Source: Promicromonosporaceae bacterium
GTDB lineage: Bacteria > Actinomycetota > Actinomycetes > Actinomycetales > Cellulomonadaceae
DNA: 64,000 nt
Assembly (NCBI GenBank): GCA_009783295.1
Contig: WRHK01000016.1
Location: 1-64,000 of the forward strand
Direction: 5' to 3'
The position numbers were made by a program, and so were the translations under genes. Below the pieces are notes generated by a model. That model searched no databases and had not been told where the DNA came from. It was given only the letters and a program-made list of their open reading frames with translations. Of the stretch, positions 44,648-53,267 are shown one piece after another. The number at the start of each line of letters is the position of its first letter. Positions within the stretch are counted from its first letter, which is position 1.

Positions 44648-44679
44648 GCTATCTCGCGGCCTACCGCTCTATCTCGCGC
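44648..44679. repeat. Short dispersed repeat pair, CTATCTCGCG type
   Basis: GCTATCTCGCGG (44648-44659) and GCTCTATCTCGCGC (44666-44679), in the gap between the LuxR regulator stop and the convergent cobA stop. They match the pair at 72-105. Confidence 0.65.
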
Positions 44680-44689
44680 TAGCACCGCG

Positions 44690-45487
44690 TCAGATCGCCG
44701 TCGCTCGCGCCCGCTCCGGCGTCCACATCGACTGGCCGCCCGCCACCTCGCCCACCCACTCCGGGGCCAGCGTCACGACGTCGCCCACGACGACGACCGC
44801 CGGGTTGCGCACGCCCGCCTCGGCGGCGACCTGCGCGACCGTGCCCAGCGTCGCGAGGGTGGTGCGCTGTCGCGGGCCGAAGCCGTCCTCGACGATCGCG
44901 ACCGGGGTGTCGGCGGGGCGCCCGCCCTCGACCAGGGCCCACGCCGTGTGCGCGAGCCCGGCGATCGCCATGAGCAGCACCACCGTGTGCTCGGGCCCGC
45001 CGGGCACGCCGCCCAGCAGGCCGGAGACGTCGTCGTGCCCCGAGAGCACGGTGAACCCGCGGGCCACGCCGCGGTGGGTGAGCGGGATGCCGGCCGCGGC
45101 CGGCACGGAGACGGCGCTGGTGACGCCCGGGACCACCTCGACGGGCACGCCGGCCTCGACGCACGCGGCGACCTCCTCGCCGCCGCGGCCCAGCACGAAC
45201 GGGTCGCCGCCCTTGAGCCGCACCACGTCCCGCCCGGCGAGCGCGTGCTCGACGATCAGGGCGTTGATCTCCGACTGCCGCACCGGGTGGTGCCCGGGCT
45301 GCTTGCCGACGTCGACCACGAGGGTCTCGCCGCCGAGCACGCGCGGCAGCTCGTCGAGCAGGGCGCGCGGCGCGAGCCGGTCGACGACGATCACGTCGGC
45401 CCGCTCGAGCAGGCGCAGCCCCTTGACGGTGATCAGCTCGGGGTCGCCGGGGCCGCCCCCGACGAGCCACACACGGCCGGTGCTCAT
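44690..45487 (-). CDS. cobA: Uroporphyrinogen-III C-methyltransferase
   Basis: This enzyme methylates uroporphyrinogen III twice to precorrin-2, the precursor of sirohaem and B12. The 265-residue protein has VWLVGGGPGDPELITVKGLR, VDVGKQPGHH, VVRLKGGDPFVLGRGGEE, VVPGVTSAVSVPAAAGIPLTHRG and TVVLLMAI, the full SUMT pattern. It lacks the CysG N-terminal dehydrogenase/chelatase domain, so those steps are encoded elsewhere. Its position at the end of the sulfite-reductase block suggests it supplies sirohaem. CATCCT six bases before the ATG suggests an additional leaderless promoter of its own. Confidence 0.95.
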   Translation of the reverse strand: MSTGRVWLVGGGPGDPELITVKGLRLLERADVIVVDRLAPRALLDELPRVLGGETLVVDVGKQPGHHPVRQSEINALIVEHALAGRDVVRLKGGDPFVLGRGGEEVAACVEAGVPVEVVPGVTSAVSVPAAAGIPLTHRGVARGFTVLSGHDDVSGLLGGVPGGPEHTVVLLMAIAGLAHTAWALVEGGRPADTPVAIVEDGFGPRQRTTLATLGTVAQVAAEAGVRNPAVVVVGDVVTLAPEWVGEVAGGQSMWTPERARATAI

Positions 45488-45543
45488 GGGAACAGGATGC
45501 CGTCCCGACGTTTCGGCGGCGTGACCGCCCGGCGTCGGGTCCG

Positions 45544-46455
45544 TCACGCCGCGTCCTGCCGCAGGCCGCGGCGTCGCAGGACGGTCCGCTCGACGGGAGC
45601 GAACACCGCGAGCTCCACGACGATGCCGACCACGAGGATCGCGAGGATCGCGGAGAACACCATGGCCATGTCGGCGAGCTGGCGCCCCTGGTCGAGGAAC
45701 TGCCCGAGCCCGAACCCGATCGACCCGCCGACGGCGATGATCTCGGCCGCCATGAGGGAGCGCCACGAGAAAGCCCAGCCCTGCTTGAGCCCGGCGATGT
45801 ACCCCGGCAGGGCGGCGGGCAGCACGATGTCGGTGACCATGGCCAGGCGCCCGGCGCCGAGCACGCGCCCCACCTGCCGCAGCAGCGGCGGCACCTGGTC
45901 GACACCCGCGACGATCCCGTTGACCACCGACGGCACGGCGCCCATGAGCACGACGAAGTAGACGGTGCCGTTCGAGAGCCCGAACCAGATGATGGCGGCC
46001 GGCACCCAGGCGACGGACGGCAGCACCTGAAGGCCCGTGATGATCGGCCCGAGCGTCACGCGGATCCACCGCACGCGCGCGACGACGACGCCCAGCGGCG
46101 TGCCGATCGCGACGGCGGCGAGGAACCCCAGCACGCCGCGGCTCAGCGAGGTGCCCAGGGCGGTCCAGAGGTCGCCGCTGCGGGCGGACGCGGCGATCGA
46201 CGCCGCGACCTCGCTGGGCCCGGGCAGGTTCCAGATGGGCTGGACGCCGGACAGCACGGCGCCTTCCCAGACCGCCAGCACGACGACGACGGCCAGCACG
46301 GGCGGCCACACGCGCTTCCAGACGGCCTTGGCCCCCCGGCGGGCGGCGCTCGTCGGCGTCTGGAGGGCGTCGAGGCCGGCCTCGACGTCGGCGATCCTGT
46401 CCTTGTCCTCGGTGGAGAGGCCGGAGGTGAACCAGGTGGGGACCTCAGTGGGCAT
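45544..46455 (-). CDS. ABC importer permease, sulfonate/nitrate/taurine type
   Basis: A 303-residue permease of the SsuC/TauC/NrtB family. A soluble N-terminal extension of about 55 residues (TEDKDRIADVEAGLDALQTP) precedes six helices. The ATPase-coupling loop is AAEIIAVGGSIGFGLGQ, preceded by GLKQGWAFSWRSLM, the classic EAA-like region of this family. It overlaps the ATPase gene by 11 bases. With the binding protein and ATPase it should import an organosulfur compound; the sulfur-assimilation context makes alkanesulfonate, taurine or a related anion more likely than nitrate. Confidence 0.9.
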   Translation of the reverse strand: MPTEVPTWFTSGLSTEDKDRIADVEAGLDALQTPTSAARRGAKAVWKRVWPPVLAVVVVLAVWEGAVLSGVQPIWNLPGPSEVAASIAASARSGDLWTALGTSLSRGVLGFLAAVAIGTPLGVVVARVRWIRVTLGPIITGLQVLPSVAWVPAAIIWFGLSNGTVYFVVLMGAVPSVVNGIVAGVDQVPPLLRQVGRVLGAGRLAMVTDIVLPAALPGYIAGLKQGWAFSWRSLMAAEIIAVGGSIGFGLGQFLDQGRQLADMAMVFSAILAILVVGIVVELAVFAPVERTVLRRRGLRQDAA

Positions 46456-47215
46456 GGCGGCTGATCTCCTCGCGCAGTCGGGCGGTGATCTCGCCCGTGA
46501 GCTTGACGGGGTCCTGGTCGCCGACCTGCCACTGCTCGACGACGCGGCCGGGGCGCGACGACAGCAGCAGCACGCGCTGGCCCAGGCGGACGGCCTCGCG
46601 CACGTTGTGGGTGACGAAGACGATCGAGCGCCCGGTGCTGCGCCACACGCGCTCGAGCTCGTCGTGCAGCAGGTCGCGGGTGATGGCGTCGAGCGCGGCG
46701 AACGGCTCGTCCATGAGCAGCACCTGCCGGTCCTGCGCGAGCGCGCGGGCCAGGGCGACGCGCTGGCGCATGCCGCCCGAGAGCTCGTGCGCACGCTTGT
46801 CGGCGGCGCCGTCGAGCCGCACCAGGTGCAGCAGCTCGAGGGCGCGCTCGCGGCGCTCGGCGCGCGGCACGCCCCGCAGCCGCAGCGCCAGCTCGATGTT
46901 CTTGGCCGCCGTGAGCCACGGCAGCAGCGCGGACTCCTGGAACATCAGGGCCGCAGGGGCCACCGTCACGTCCCCCGCCGACGCCGGCTCGAGCCCGGCG
47001 AGGATGCTCAGCAGCGTCGACTTGCCGCACCCGGACGCGCCGATGAGGCACACCAGCTCGCCGGGGGCGATGTCGAGGTCGACGCCGTCGAGCACGGGCG
47101 GGCCGCCGGCGAACCGCTTGCCGACGCCGCGCAGCCGCACGGCGGGCGTGGTCTCGACGGGCTCGACCACCGGGGTCGGCTCGGCCGCCGCGTTGGCGGA
47201 GGACGTGACGGTCAT
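46445..47215 (-). CDS. ABC importer ATPase, sulfonate/nitrate/taurine type
   Basis: A 256-residue SsuB/TauB-like ATPase. Walker A is IGASGCGKSTLL, the Q-loop is LMFQESALLPWLT, the signature is LSGGMRQRVALARAL, Walker B is VLLMDEPFAALD and the switch is FVTHNVREAV, all intact. The first 22 residues are a non-conserved extension; TPVVEPVET in it is encoded by the second copy of a 32-bp dispersed repeat. It lies between the binding-protein gene (3-base gap) and the permease (11-base overlap). Confidence 0.93.
   Translation of the reverse strand: MTVTSSANAAAEPTPVVEPVETTPAVRLRGVGKRFAGGPPVLDGVDLDIAPGELVCLIGASGCGKSTLLSILAGLEPASAGDVTVAPAALMFQESALLPWLTAAKNIELALRLRGVPRAERRERALELLHLVRLDGAADKRAHELSGGMRQRVALARALAQDRQVLLMDEPFAALDAITRDLLHDELERVWRSTGRSIVFVTHNVREAVRLGQRVLLLSSRPGRVVEQWQVGDQDPVKLTGEITARLREEISRHAH
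47149..47180 (-). repeat. 32-bp dispersed repeat, copy 2 (inside ATPase gene)
   Basis: The exact reverse complement of 43857-43888. It encodes TPVVEPVET in the N-terminal extension of the ABC ATPase, in the same reading frame as copy 1 in the kinase. Confidence 0.85.
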
Positions 47216-47218
47216 GGG

Positions 47219-48307
47219 TTACTCCTCACCCAGCCCGGAGGCCGAGACCTTCGGCTGGCCCGCGGAGGCGAGGGCCTTGTTGAGCAGGCGCAGGTCGTAG
47301 ATGCCGTCCAGGTTGGCCTGGGTGGTGATGCCGGCCTCGACGGTGTGGTCGAGCTGCGTCTGCAGGGTGCTCGCGATCGGGTCCGCCGTGAACACGAGGT
47401 TCTTGAACGCGCTGTCGAGCACGTCCTGCGACAGGGGCTTGCCCGACGCGGCCGCGATCTGGTCGTTCACGATCTTGGCCGAGCCCGCCGGGTCGCTCTG
47501 GAGCGCGGCGATCGCGTCGAGCTCGCCCTTGAGGACCGCCTCGACGGTCTCGGGGTGCTCCGCCAGGAACTGCGTGCGGACGATGACGTTCGTGGTGACG
47601 AACTTGCCGCCCGGCCAGAGGTCCTTCTCGTCGACCAGCACGTGGGCGCCGGCGTCGAGCACCAGGCGCGAGGCCCAGGGCTCGGGCAGCCACCCGCCGT
47701 CGAGCTGGCCCGACTTGAACAGCTGGAGCGTCTGGGCGTTGTCCGTGGGGGTCACCTGGACGTCGCCGCCGCCGTGCAGGTCCGCCTTGAGGCCCTGGCC
47801 CTTGAGCCAGACGCGCAGCGCGACGTCCTGCGTGCCGCCCAGCTGCGGGTCGGCGATCTTCTTGCCCTTGAGGTCCGCGGCGGACGTGATGCCGTCGCGC
47901 ACCACCAGGGACGCGCCACCCGACGCGGCGCCCGCGACGATCCGCAGCGCCTGGCCGTGCGACTTCACGTAGCCGTTGATCGCGGGGCTCGGGCCGATGA
48001 ACGCGACGTCGATCGCGCCGGCGTTGAGCGCCTCGAGCTCGGCGGGGCCGGCGTTGAAGATCTCCGTGCCGAGCTGGGTGCTGCCGAGCTCCCTCGCGAA
48101 GTACCCGCCGCCCACGCCCACCAGGGCGGGGGCGTGCGTCACGTTCGCGTAGTAGCCGACGGTGACCTTGGTGGCCGGGCCCTTGTCCTGCTTCGCGTCG
48201 GAGGGGTCGGCTGTGGCCGCCTGCGAGGCGCCGCTACACGCCGCCATCACCATCACCAGGGCGGTGGCGAGAAGGGCGGCGGGGAGCTTGCGGGTCGTGG
48301 CGTTCAT
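47219..48307 (-). CDS. ABC substrate-binding lipoprotein, sulfonate/taurine type
   Basis: A 362-residue lipoprotein. The signal peptide ends in the lipobox LVMVMAACSG with lipidated Cys24. The mature part is an SsuA/TauA/NMT1-like binding protein: KVTVGYYANVTHAPALVGVG, NAGPAELEALNAGAIDVAFIGPSP, DLKGKKIADPQLGGTQD, and DGGWLPEPWASRLV. It delivers its ligand to the permease and ATPase that follow. It lies 69 bases after cysN, a gap holding a degenerate copy of the dispersed repeat. Confidence 0.92.
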   Translation of the reverse strand: MNATTRKLPAALLATALVMVMAACSGASQAATADPSDAKQDKGPATKVTVGYYANVTHAPALVGVGGGYFARELGSTQLGTEIFNAGPAELEALNAGAIDVAFIGPSPAINGYVKSHGQALRIVAGAASGGASLVVRDGITSAADLKGKKIADPQLGGTQDVALRVWLKGQGLKADLHGGGDVQVTPTDNAQTLQLFKSGQLDGGWLPEPWASRLVLDAGAHVLVDEKDLWPGGKFVTTNVIVRTQFLAEHPETVEAVLKGELDAIAALQSDPAGSAKIVNDQIAAASGKPLSQDVLDSAFKNLVFTADPIASTLQTQLDHTVEAGITTQANLDGIYDLRLLNKALASAGQPKVSASGLGEE

Positions 48308-48336
48308 CGCGGTGTTCCTCTCCTTGCGGGTGGGGC

Positions 48337-48361
48337 GGTGGTCTCGGCGAGCTCGACCACC
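48337..48361. repeat. Degenerate dispersed repeat, intergenic copy
   Basis: GGTGGTCTCGGCGAGCTCGA and the following bases match the core of the 32-bp repeat with a few changes. The ends GGTGGTC/GACCACC are complementary, so it can fold; it sits between cysN and the binding-protein gene. Confidence 0.6.
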
Positions 48362-48376
48362 GTCATGGGGGGTGGG

Positions 48377-49687
48377 TCAGCCGTCGACCATGCCGGCGGC
48401 GAGCGTGCCGCCGTCGTCGGGGTCGACCAGCAGGAACGCACCGGTGCGGCGCGCCCTGGCGTAGGGCTCGACGGGCACGGGCGCCGCCAGGCGCAGCGTG
48501 ACCCGGCCGAGGTCGTTGAGCGCGAGGGTGTCGGCGCTCTCGAGCTCGTGGCGGTCGAGCGTGTCGAGGTCCAGGCGGCCCGCGATCTCGCGGACCTGCG
48601 CCTTGACCGTGCGGGTGCCGTGCTTGAGCAGCACCAGCTGGCGGGCGGCTACGGGCTTCTCGGAGAGCCACGCGACCGTCGCGACGACGTCCTGCGTGGG
48701 CACCGGGGCGCCCTCGGCGGCGGCGAGCAGGTCGCCGTGCGCGACGTCGACGTCGTCGGCCAGGCGGACCGTCACCGACTGCGGGGCGAACGCCTGGGGA
48801 AGCGTGTCGAGGCCCGCGGCGAGCGAGTCCGCCGTGTCGATGCCGACCACGGTGGTGCGCGTGCCCTTCGGCAGCACCACGACCTCGTCGCCCGGCCGGA
48901 CGACGCCGGAGGCGACCTGGCCGGCGTACCCGCGGTAGTCGCGGAACCGGTCCTCGCCGCTCTGCGGGCGCACCACGTGCTGGACGGCCAGGCGGAACGG
49001 CTCGGCGGCGGCCGCGGCGTCGGCGTCGGCGCTCGGCAGCTCCTCGAGCAGCTCCAGCACGCTGGGGCCGCCGTACCACGGCGTGTTCACGGAGCGGTCG
49101 ACGATGTTGTCGCCCAGCAGCGCCGAGACCGGGATCGCGTGCACGTCGGCGACGCCGAGCGCGGCCGCGGCGGCGCGCAGGTCGGCGGCGATGTCCTCGA
49201 AGCGCTCCTTCGACCAGTCGACCAGGTCGATCTTGTTCACGGCGACCACGACGTGCGGCACGCGCAGCAGCGCGGCGACGGCCAGGTGGCGGCGGGTCTG
49301 CTCGAGCAGCCCCTTGCGGGCGTCGACCAGCAGCACCACGACGTCGGCCGTCGAGGCGCCCGTCACCGTGTTGCGCGTGTACTGCACGTGCCCGGGGCAG
49401 TCGGCCAGCACGAAGGACCGGTTCGCCGTCGCGAAGTACCGGTACGCGACGTCGATCGTGATGCCCTGCTCGCGCTCGGCGCGCAGGCCGTCGGTGAGGA
49501 GGGCGAGGTCCGCGCCGTCGTGCCCGCGGTCGCGGCTGACGCGCTCGACGGCGTCGAGCTGGTCGCTCAGCACGCTCTTCGAGTCGAACAGCAGGCGGCC
49601 CACGAGCGTGGACTTGCCGTCGTCGACCGAGCCGGCCGTGGCGATGCGCAGCAGCGTCGCGGTGGTGTCCAGGGAAGCGGTGGCCAT
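48377..49687 (-). CDS. cysN: Sulfate adenylyltransferase subunit 1 (GTPase)
   Basis: CysN is the EF-Tu-like GTPase subunit of ATP sulfurylase that drives APS formation. The 436-residue protein has the G1 loop ATAGSVDDGKSTLVGRL, G2 region EREQGITIDVAYRYF, G3 DCPGHVQYTRN, and G4 VNKIDLVD, then two beta-barrel domains. The C-terminal APS kinase (CysC) domain found in mycobacterial CysNC is absent, in line with direct APS reduction by the CysH encoded here. The start overlaps the cysD stop by one base (TGATG). Confidence 0.96.
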   Translation of the reverse strand: MATASLDTTATLLRIATAGSVDDGKSTLVGRLLFDSKSVLSDQLDAVERVSRDRGHDGADLALLTDGLRAEREQGITIDVAYRYFATANRSFVLADCPGHVQYTRNTVTGASTADVVVLLVDARKGLLEQTRRHLAVAALLRVPHVVVAVNKIDLVDWSKERFEDIAADLRAAAAALGVADVHAIPVSALLGDNIVDRSVNTPWYGGPSVLELLEELPSADADAAAAAEPFRLAVQHVVRPQSGEDRFRDYRGYAGQVASGVVRPGDEVVVLPKGTRTTVVGIDTADSLAAGLDTLPQAFAPQSVTVRLADDVDVAHGDLLAAAEGAPVPTQDVVATVAWLSEKPVAARQLVLLKHGTRTVKAQVREIAGRLDLDTLDRHELESADTLALNDLGRVTLRLAAPVPVEPYARARRTGAFLLVDPDDGGTLAAGMVDG

Positions 49688-50598
49688 CAGAAGTAGCCCT
49701 CCTTCTTGCGGTCCTCCATGGCGGCCTCGGACATGCGGTCGTCGGCGCGCGTGGCTCCGCGCTCGGTGATGCGGGTGGTGGCGACCTCCGCGAGGACGTC
49801 GTCGACGGTGTGCGCGAGGGACAGCACGGCACCGGTGCAGGACATGTCGCCGACGGTGCGGTAGCGCACCTTCTCGGTGCGCACGCTCGCGCGCTCGGCG
49901 GCGGTGCGCGGCTGCGACACCGGCCCGACGGCGAGCAGCATGCCGTCGCGGTCGAACACCTCCCGCTCGTGCGTGTAGTAGAGGCTCGGCAGCGGGATGT
50001 TCTCGCGGGCGATGTAGCGCCAGACGTCGAGCTCGGTCCAGTTCGACAGCGGGAACACGCGCACGTGCTCGCCCGGGCGGTGGCGGCCGTTGTACAGGTT
50101 CCACAGCTCGGGGCGCTGGTTGCGGGGGTCCCACTGCCCGAACTCGTCGCGCAGGGAGAAGATGCGCTCCTTGGCGCGGGCCTTCTCCTCGTCGCGGCGG
50201 CCGCCGCCGAACACCGCGTCGAACTTGCCCTGCTCGATCGCCTCGAGCAGGGGGCGGGTCTGCAGCGGGTTGCGGGTGCCGTCGGCGCGCTCCTTGAGGC
50301 GGCCGTCGTCGATCCAGTCCTGGACCTTGGCGACCTCGAGGCGCAGGCGCAGGTCGTCCACCACGGTGTCCCGGAACGCGAGCACCTCGGCGAAGTTGTG
50401 GCCCGTGTCCACGTGCAGCACGGGGAACGGCACCGGGGCGGGCGCGAACGCCTTGACCGCCAGGTGCAGCATCACCATCGAGTCCTTGCCGCCGCTGAAC
50501 AGCAGCACGGGGCGCTCGAGCTCGGCGACCACCTCGCGGATGACGTGGATCGCCTCGCTCTCGAGGGCGTCCAACAGGGAGAGGCTGGTGGTGGCCAT
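49687..50598 (-). CDS. cysD: Sulfate adenylyltransferase subunit 2
   Basis: CysD makes adenosine 5'-phosphosulfate from ATP and sulfate with CysN. The 303-residue protein is a PP-loop ATPase with VLLFSGGKDSMVMLHLA, HVDTGHNFAEVLAFRD, FGGGRRDEEKARAKER, FPLSNWTELDVWRYI, and the C-terminal DRMSEAAMEDRKKEGYF. I chose the ATG at 50598, preceded by GGAAGGA; an in-frame ATG at 50625 overlaps the cysH stop as ATGA and would add nine residues. Confidence 0.96.
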   Translation of the reverse strand: MATTSLSLLDALESEAIHVIREVVAELERPVLLFSGGKDSMVMLHLAVKAFAPAPVPFPVLHVDTGHNFAEVLAFRDTVVDDLRLRLEVAKVQDWIDDGRLKERADGTRNPLQTRPLLEAIEQGKFDAVFGGGRRDEEKARAKERIFSLRDEFGQWDPRNQRPELWNLYNGRHRPGEHVRVFPLSNWTELDVWRYIARENIPLPSLYYTHEREVFDRDGMLLAVGPVSQPRTAAERASVRTEKVRYRTVGDMSCTGAVLSLAHTVDDVLAEVATTRITERGATRADDRMSEAAMEDRKKEGYF

Positions 50599-50621
50599 CG
50601 TTCCTTCCAGGGTCGTGGCGG

Positions 50622-51461
50622 TCATGCGTGCAGCCCGCACTCGGTCTTGTCGAAGCCGGCCCAGCGGCCCGAGCGCGGGTCCTCGCCGGGGGCGACGCGG
50701 CGCGTGCAGGGGGCGCAGCCGATCGACGGGTAGCCGTCGTCGAGCAGCGGGTTGAGCAGCACGCCGTGGCGGGCCGCGTAGCCGAACAGGTCGTCGTAGG
50801 TCCACGCGGCGAGCGGGTTGACCTTGATGAGGCCGTTCTTCTCGTCGAAGTCGATGAGCGGCGTGCTCGTACGGGTCGGGGCCTCCTCGCGGCGGACGCC
50901 CGTGAACCACACCTCGTACCCGGCGAGGGTCTGGTGCAGCGGCGTGACCTTGCGCATCGCGCAGCAGGCGCCCGGGTCGCGAGCCCACAGGTCCTTGCCG
51001 TGCTTCTCGTCCTGCTGGGCCACGGTGAGCTCGGGCAGCACGTCGACGACGGTCACGTCCATCGTCGTCGCGACGGCGTCGCGCGTGCCGACGGTCTCGG
51101 GGAAGTGGTAGCCGGTGTCGAGGAACAGCACGTCCACGAACGGCAGCGACCTCGCGACCACGTGTGGCAGCACGGCGTCGGCCATCGAGCAGGCGACGGC
51201 GGCCAGGTCGACGCCCAGCTCGCGGGCCACCCACGCGACGACCTCGTCGGCCGTCGCCTCGTCGTCCGCGCCGATCCCGGACCCGCCCAGCTCGCGGGCG
51301 CCGCGGGCGGCGATCTCCCGCAGCTCGGACTCGGACCGCTTGACGCGGCCGCGCTCGGCGCGGGCGTCAGCGTGGGCCTCGCGCGCGGCCTGGCGGGCCA
51401 GGAACCGCTCGCGCGGCGACAGGCCCTCGCCGAGGGGCGAGAGGGTGCTCTGGGAGCTCAT
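50622..51461 (-). CDS. cysH: APS reductase, [4Fe-4S] assimilatory type
   Basis: This enzyme reduces adenylyl sulfate to sulfite. The 279-residue protein has the PP-loop-like core (VDVLFLDTGYHFPET), the Cys pair in DPGACCAMRKV and the second pair in IGCAPCTRRV, the four ligands that mark APS reductases with a [4Fe-4S] cluster, and the redox-active Cys in KTECGLHA at the C-terminus. PAPS reductases lack the two Cys pairs, so the APS route is assigned. The stop of the sulfite reductase gene overlaps its start by four bases (ATGA). Confidence 0.95.
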   Translation of the reverse strand: MSSQSTLSPLGEGLSPRERFLARQAAREAHADARAERGRVKRSESELREIAARGARELGGSGIGADDEATADEVVAWVARELGVDLAAVACSMADAVLPHVVARSLPFVDVLFLDTGYHFPETVGTRDAVATTMDVTVVDVLPELTVAQQDEKHGKDLWARDPGACCAMRKVTPLHQTLAGYEVWFTGVRREEAPTRTSTPLIDFDEKNGLIKVNPLAAWTYDDLFGYAARHGVLLNPLLDDGYPSIGCAPCTRRVAPGEDPRSGRWAGFDKTECGLHA

Positions 51462-53176
51462 CGGAGGGACTCCTCGTCGGCGCGGTGGGACCACTCGGCG
51501 AACGTCTCGCCCGCGGTGTGCTCCTCGTCGAAGCGGCGCACCACGCGCTCGATGTAGTCGGCCAGGCCGTCGGCCGTGACCTTGAGGCCGCGGACGGTGC
51601 GGCCCAGGCCGGCCTCCTCGCGGTCCGCCGAGGCGAGGCCGCCGCCCAGGTGCACCTGGAAGCCGGGCACCTGCTCGCCGTCGTCGGACATGACCAGCTG
51701 GCCCTTGAAGCCGATGTCCGCCGTCTGGATGCGCGCGCACGAGTTGGGGCAGCCGTTGACGTTGATCTCCAGCGGGCGCTCCAGGCGGCTCGCGACGTCC
51801 TCGAGCCGCGACTCGAGCTGCGTGATCGCGTGCGCCGCCGTGTCCTTGGTGTCGACGATCGCGAGCTTGCAGAACTCGATGCCGGTGCAGGCGATCGTGG
51901 AGCGGCGGAACAGGGACGGCCGGGCGGTGAGGCCCAGCGGCTCGAGGCCCGCGACGAGCTCGTCGACGCGGTCGGCCGGCACGCCCAGGATCACGACCTT
52001 CTGGTGCACGGTGAGGCGGGCGCCGTCGGCGCCGACGCGCTCGACCAGGTCCGCGAGGCCGGACATGGTGACGCCGCCCACGCGGCCGACGACGGGCGCC
52101 GCGCCCACGTAGTAGCGGCCGTCCTTCTGCTCGTGCACGCCCACGTGGTCGCCGGGGCGCGTCGCCGGGGCGGGGGCAGGGCCGTCGGGAAGCGCGTAGC
52201 CGAGGTACTCGTCCTGGAGCACCTGGCGGAACTTCTCGGTGCCCCAGTCGGCGAGCAGGAACTTCAGGCGCGCCTTGTTGCGCAGCCGGCGGTAGCCGTA
52301 GTCGCGGAAGATCTGGATGACGCCGTGCCACACGTCCGGCGCCTGCTCCTGCGTGACGAACACGCCCAGGCGCTCGCCGAGCCGCGGGGTGGTGGACAGG
52401 GCCCCGCCCACCCACAGGTCGTACCCGGGGCCGAGCTCGGGGTGCACCACGCCGACCAGCGAGATGTCGTTGATCTCGTGCACGACGTCGAGGCTCGGGT
52501 GCCCGGTGATCGCCGTCTTGAACTTGCGCGGCAGGTTGGCCAGCTCGGGGTCGCCGATGTAGCGGCGCTTGATCTCCAGGATCGCGGAGGTGGGGTCGAT
52601 GATCTCATCCGCCGCGATGCCCGCCACGGGGCTGCCGAGGAACCCGCGGGGGGAGTCGCCGCAGGCGGTGGTGGTCTCGAGGCCCACGGACTCGAGGCGG
52701 CGCCAGATCTCGGGCACGTCCGCCACGTCGATCCAGTGGTACTGGAGGTTCTGGCGGTCGGTGATGTCGGCGGTGCCGCGGGCGAAGTCCGACGAGATGC
52801 CGCCCAGCACGCGCAGCGCCGCGGCGTCGAGCAGCTGGCCGTCGGTGCGCACGCGGAGCATGAAGTAGCGGTCCTCGAGCTCCTCGGGCTCGAGCGTCGC
52901 GGTGCGGCCGCCGTCGATCCCGGGCTTGCGCTGCGTGTACAGGCCCCACCAGCGGAACCGGCCGTGCAGGTCGTCGCCGGGGATCGAGTCGAAGCCCTCC
53001 CGGGCGTAGACCTGCTCGATGCGCTCGCGCACCAGCAGCGGGTCGGACGCGGCCTTGAACACCTCGTTGCCGTTGAGCGGCTCGGTGCCGTCGACCTTCC
53101 ACTGGCCGTTCGACCGGCCCGCGCGCGGCGGGCGGACCGCCGCGTGAGGCGCAGGCGGGCTGGCGGTGGTGGACAT
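51458..53176 (-). CDS. Ferredoxin-dependent sulfite reductase (nitrite/sulfite reductase family)
   Basis: This enzyme reduces sulfite to sulfide with six electrons. The 572-residue protein has two ferredoxin-like half domains and the sirohaem-[4Fe-4S] ligands in IACTGIEFCKLA and VNGCPNSCARI. FMLRVRTDGQLL, DITDRQNLQYHWI and TACGDSPRG match actinobacterial SirA/NirA. Sulfite is favoured over nitrite because all neighbours belong to sulfate reduction. I chose the ATG at 53176, which follows GGAAGGGG by six bases; an in-frame ATG at 53248 would add 24 non-conserved residues. It is the first structural gene behind the cysteine-rich leader peptide. Confidence 0.93.
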   Translation of the reverse strand: MSTTASPPAPHAAVRPPRAGRSNGQWKVDGTEPLNGNEVFKAASDPLLVRERIEQVYAREGFDSIPGDDLHGRFRWWGLYTQRKPGIDGGRTATLEPEELEDRYFMLRVRTDGQLLDAAALRVLGGISSDFARGTADITDRQNLQYHWIDVADVPEIWRRLESVGLETTTACGDSPRGFLGSPVAGIAADEIIDPTSAILEIKRRYIGDPELANLPRKFKTAITGHPSLDVVHEINDISLVGVVHPELGPGYDLWVGGALSTTPRLGERLGVFVTQEQAPDVWHGVIQIFRDYGYRRLRNKARLKFLLADWGTEKFRQVLQDEYLGYALPDGPAPAPATRPGDHVGVHEQKDGRYYVGAAPVVGRVGGVTMSGLADLVERVGADGARLTVHQKVVILGVPADRVDELVAGLEPLGLTARPSLFRRSTIACTGIEFCKLAIVDTKDTAAHAITQLESRLEDVASRLERPLEINVNGCPNSCARIQTADIGFKGQLVMSDDGEQVPGFQVHLGGGLASADREEAGLGRTVRGLKVTADGLADYIERVVRRFDEEHTAGETFAEWSHRADEESLR

Positions 53177-53267
53177 GGAGGTCCCCTTCCGGATCGGGTG
53201 GTGGAGCACGTGCGGCGGGCCGGGCGACGGCGATGGCGCGACACTCATGGGCGCGCGCTGCGGCTTC
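53177..53267 (-). promoter_or_regulatory. Leader region between Cys-rich leader peptide and sulfite reductase gene
   Basis: About 90 bases. The ribosome-binding site GGAAGGGG (53183-53190) can pair at seven of eight positions with CCCCTGCC (53288-53295) inside the leader peptide codons. This gives a plausible switch: a ribosome moving over or stalled in the leader would decide whether that site is free. The pairing is an inference. Confidence 0.4.

Noticed and set aside
46037-49696. Long plus-strand open frame opposite the sulfonate ABC and cysN genes
   Set aside because: It crosses four real genes with recognised motifs and encodes low-complexity Arg/Gly/Ala sequence; high-GC stop depletion explains it.
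53177-53248. In-frame upstream ATG at 53248 as the sulfite reductase start
   Set aside because: The 24 added residues (SVAPSPSPGPPHVLHH...) are not like the family and lack a spaced ribosome-binding site, while the ATG at 53176 follows GGAAGGGG by six bases. Not fully excluded.
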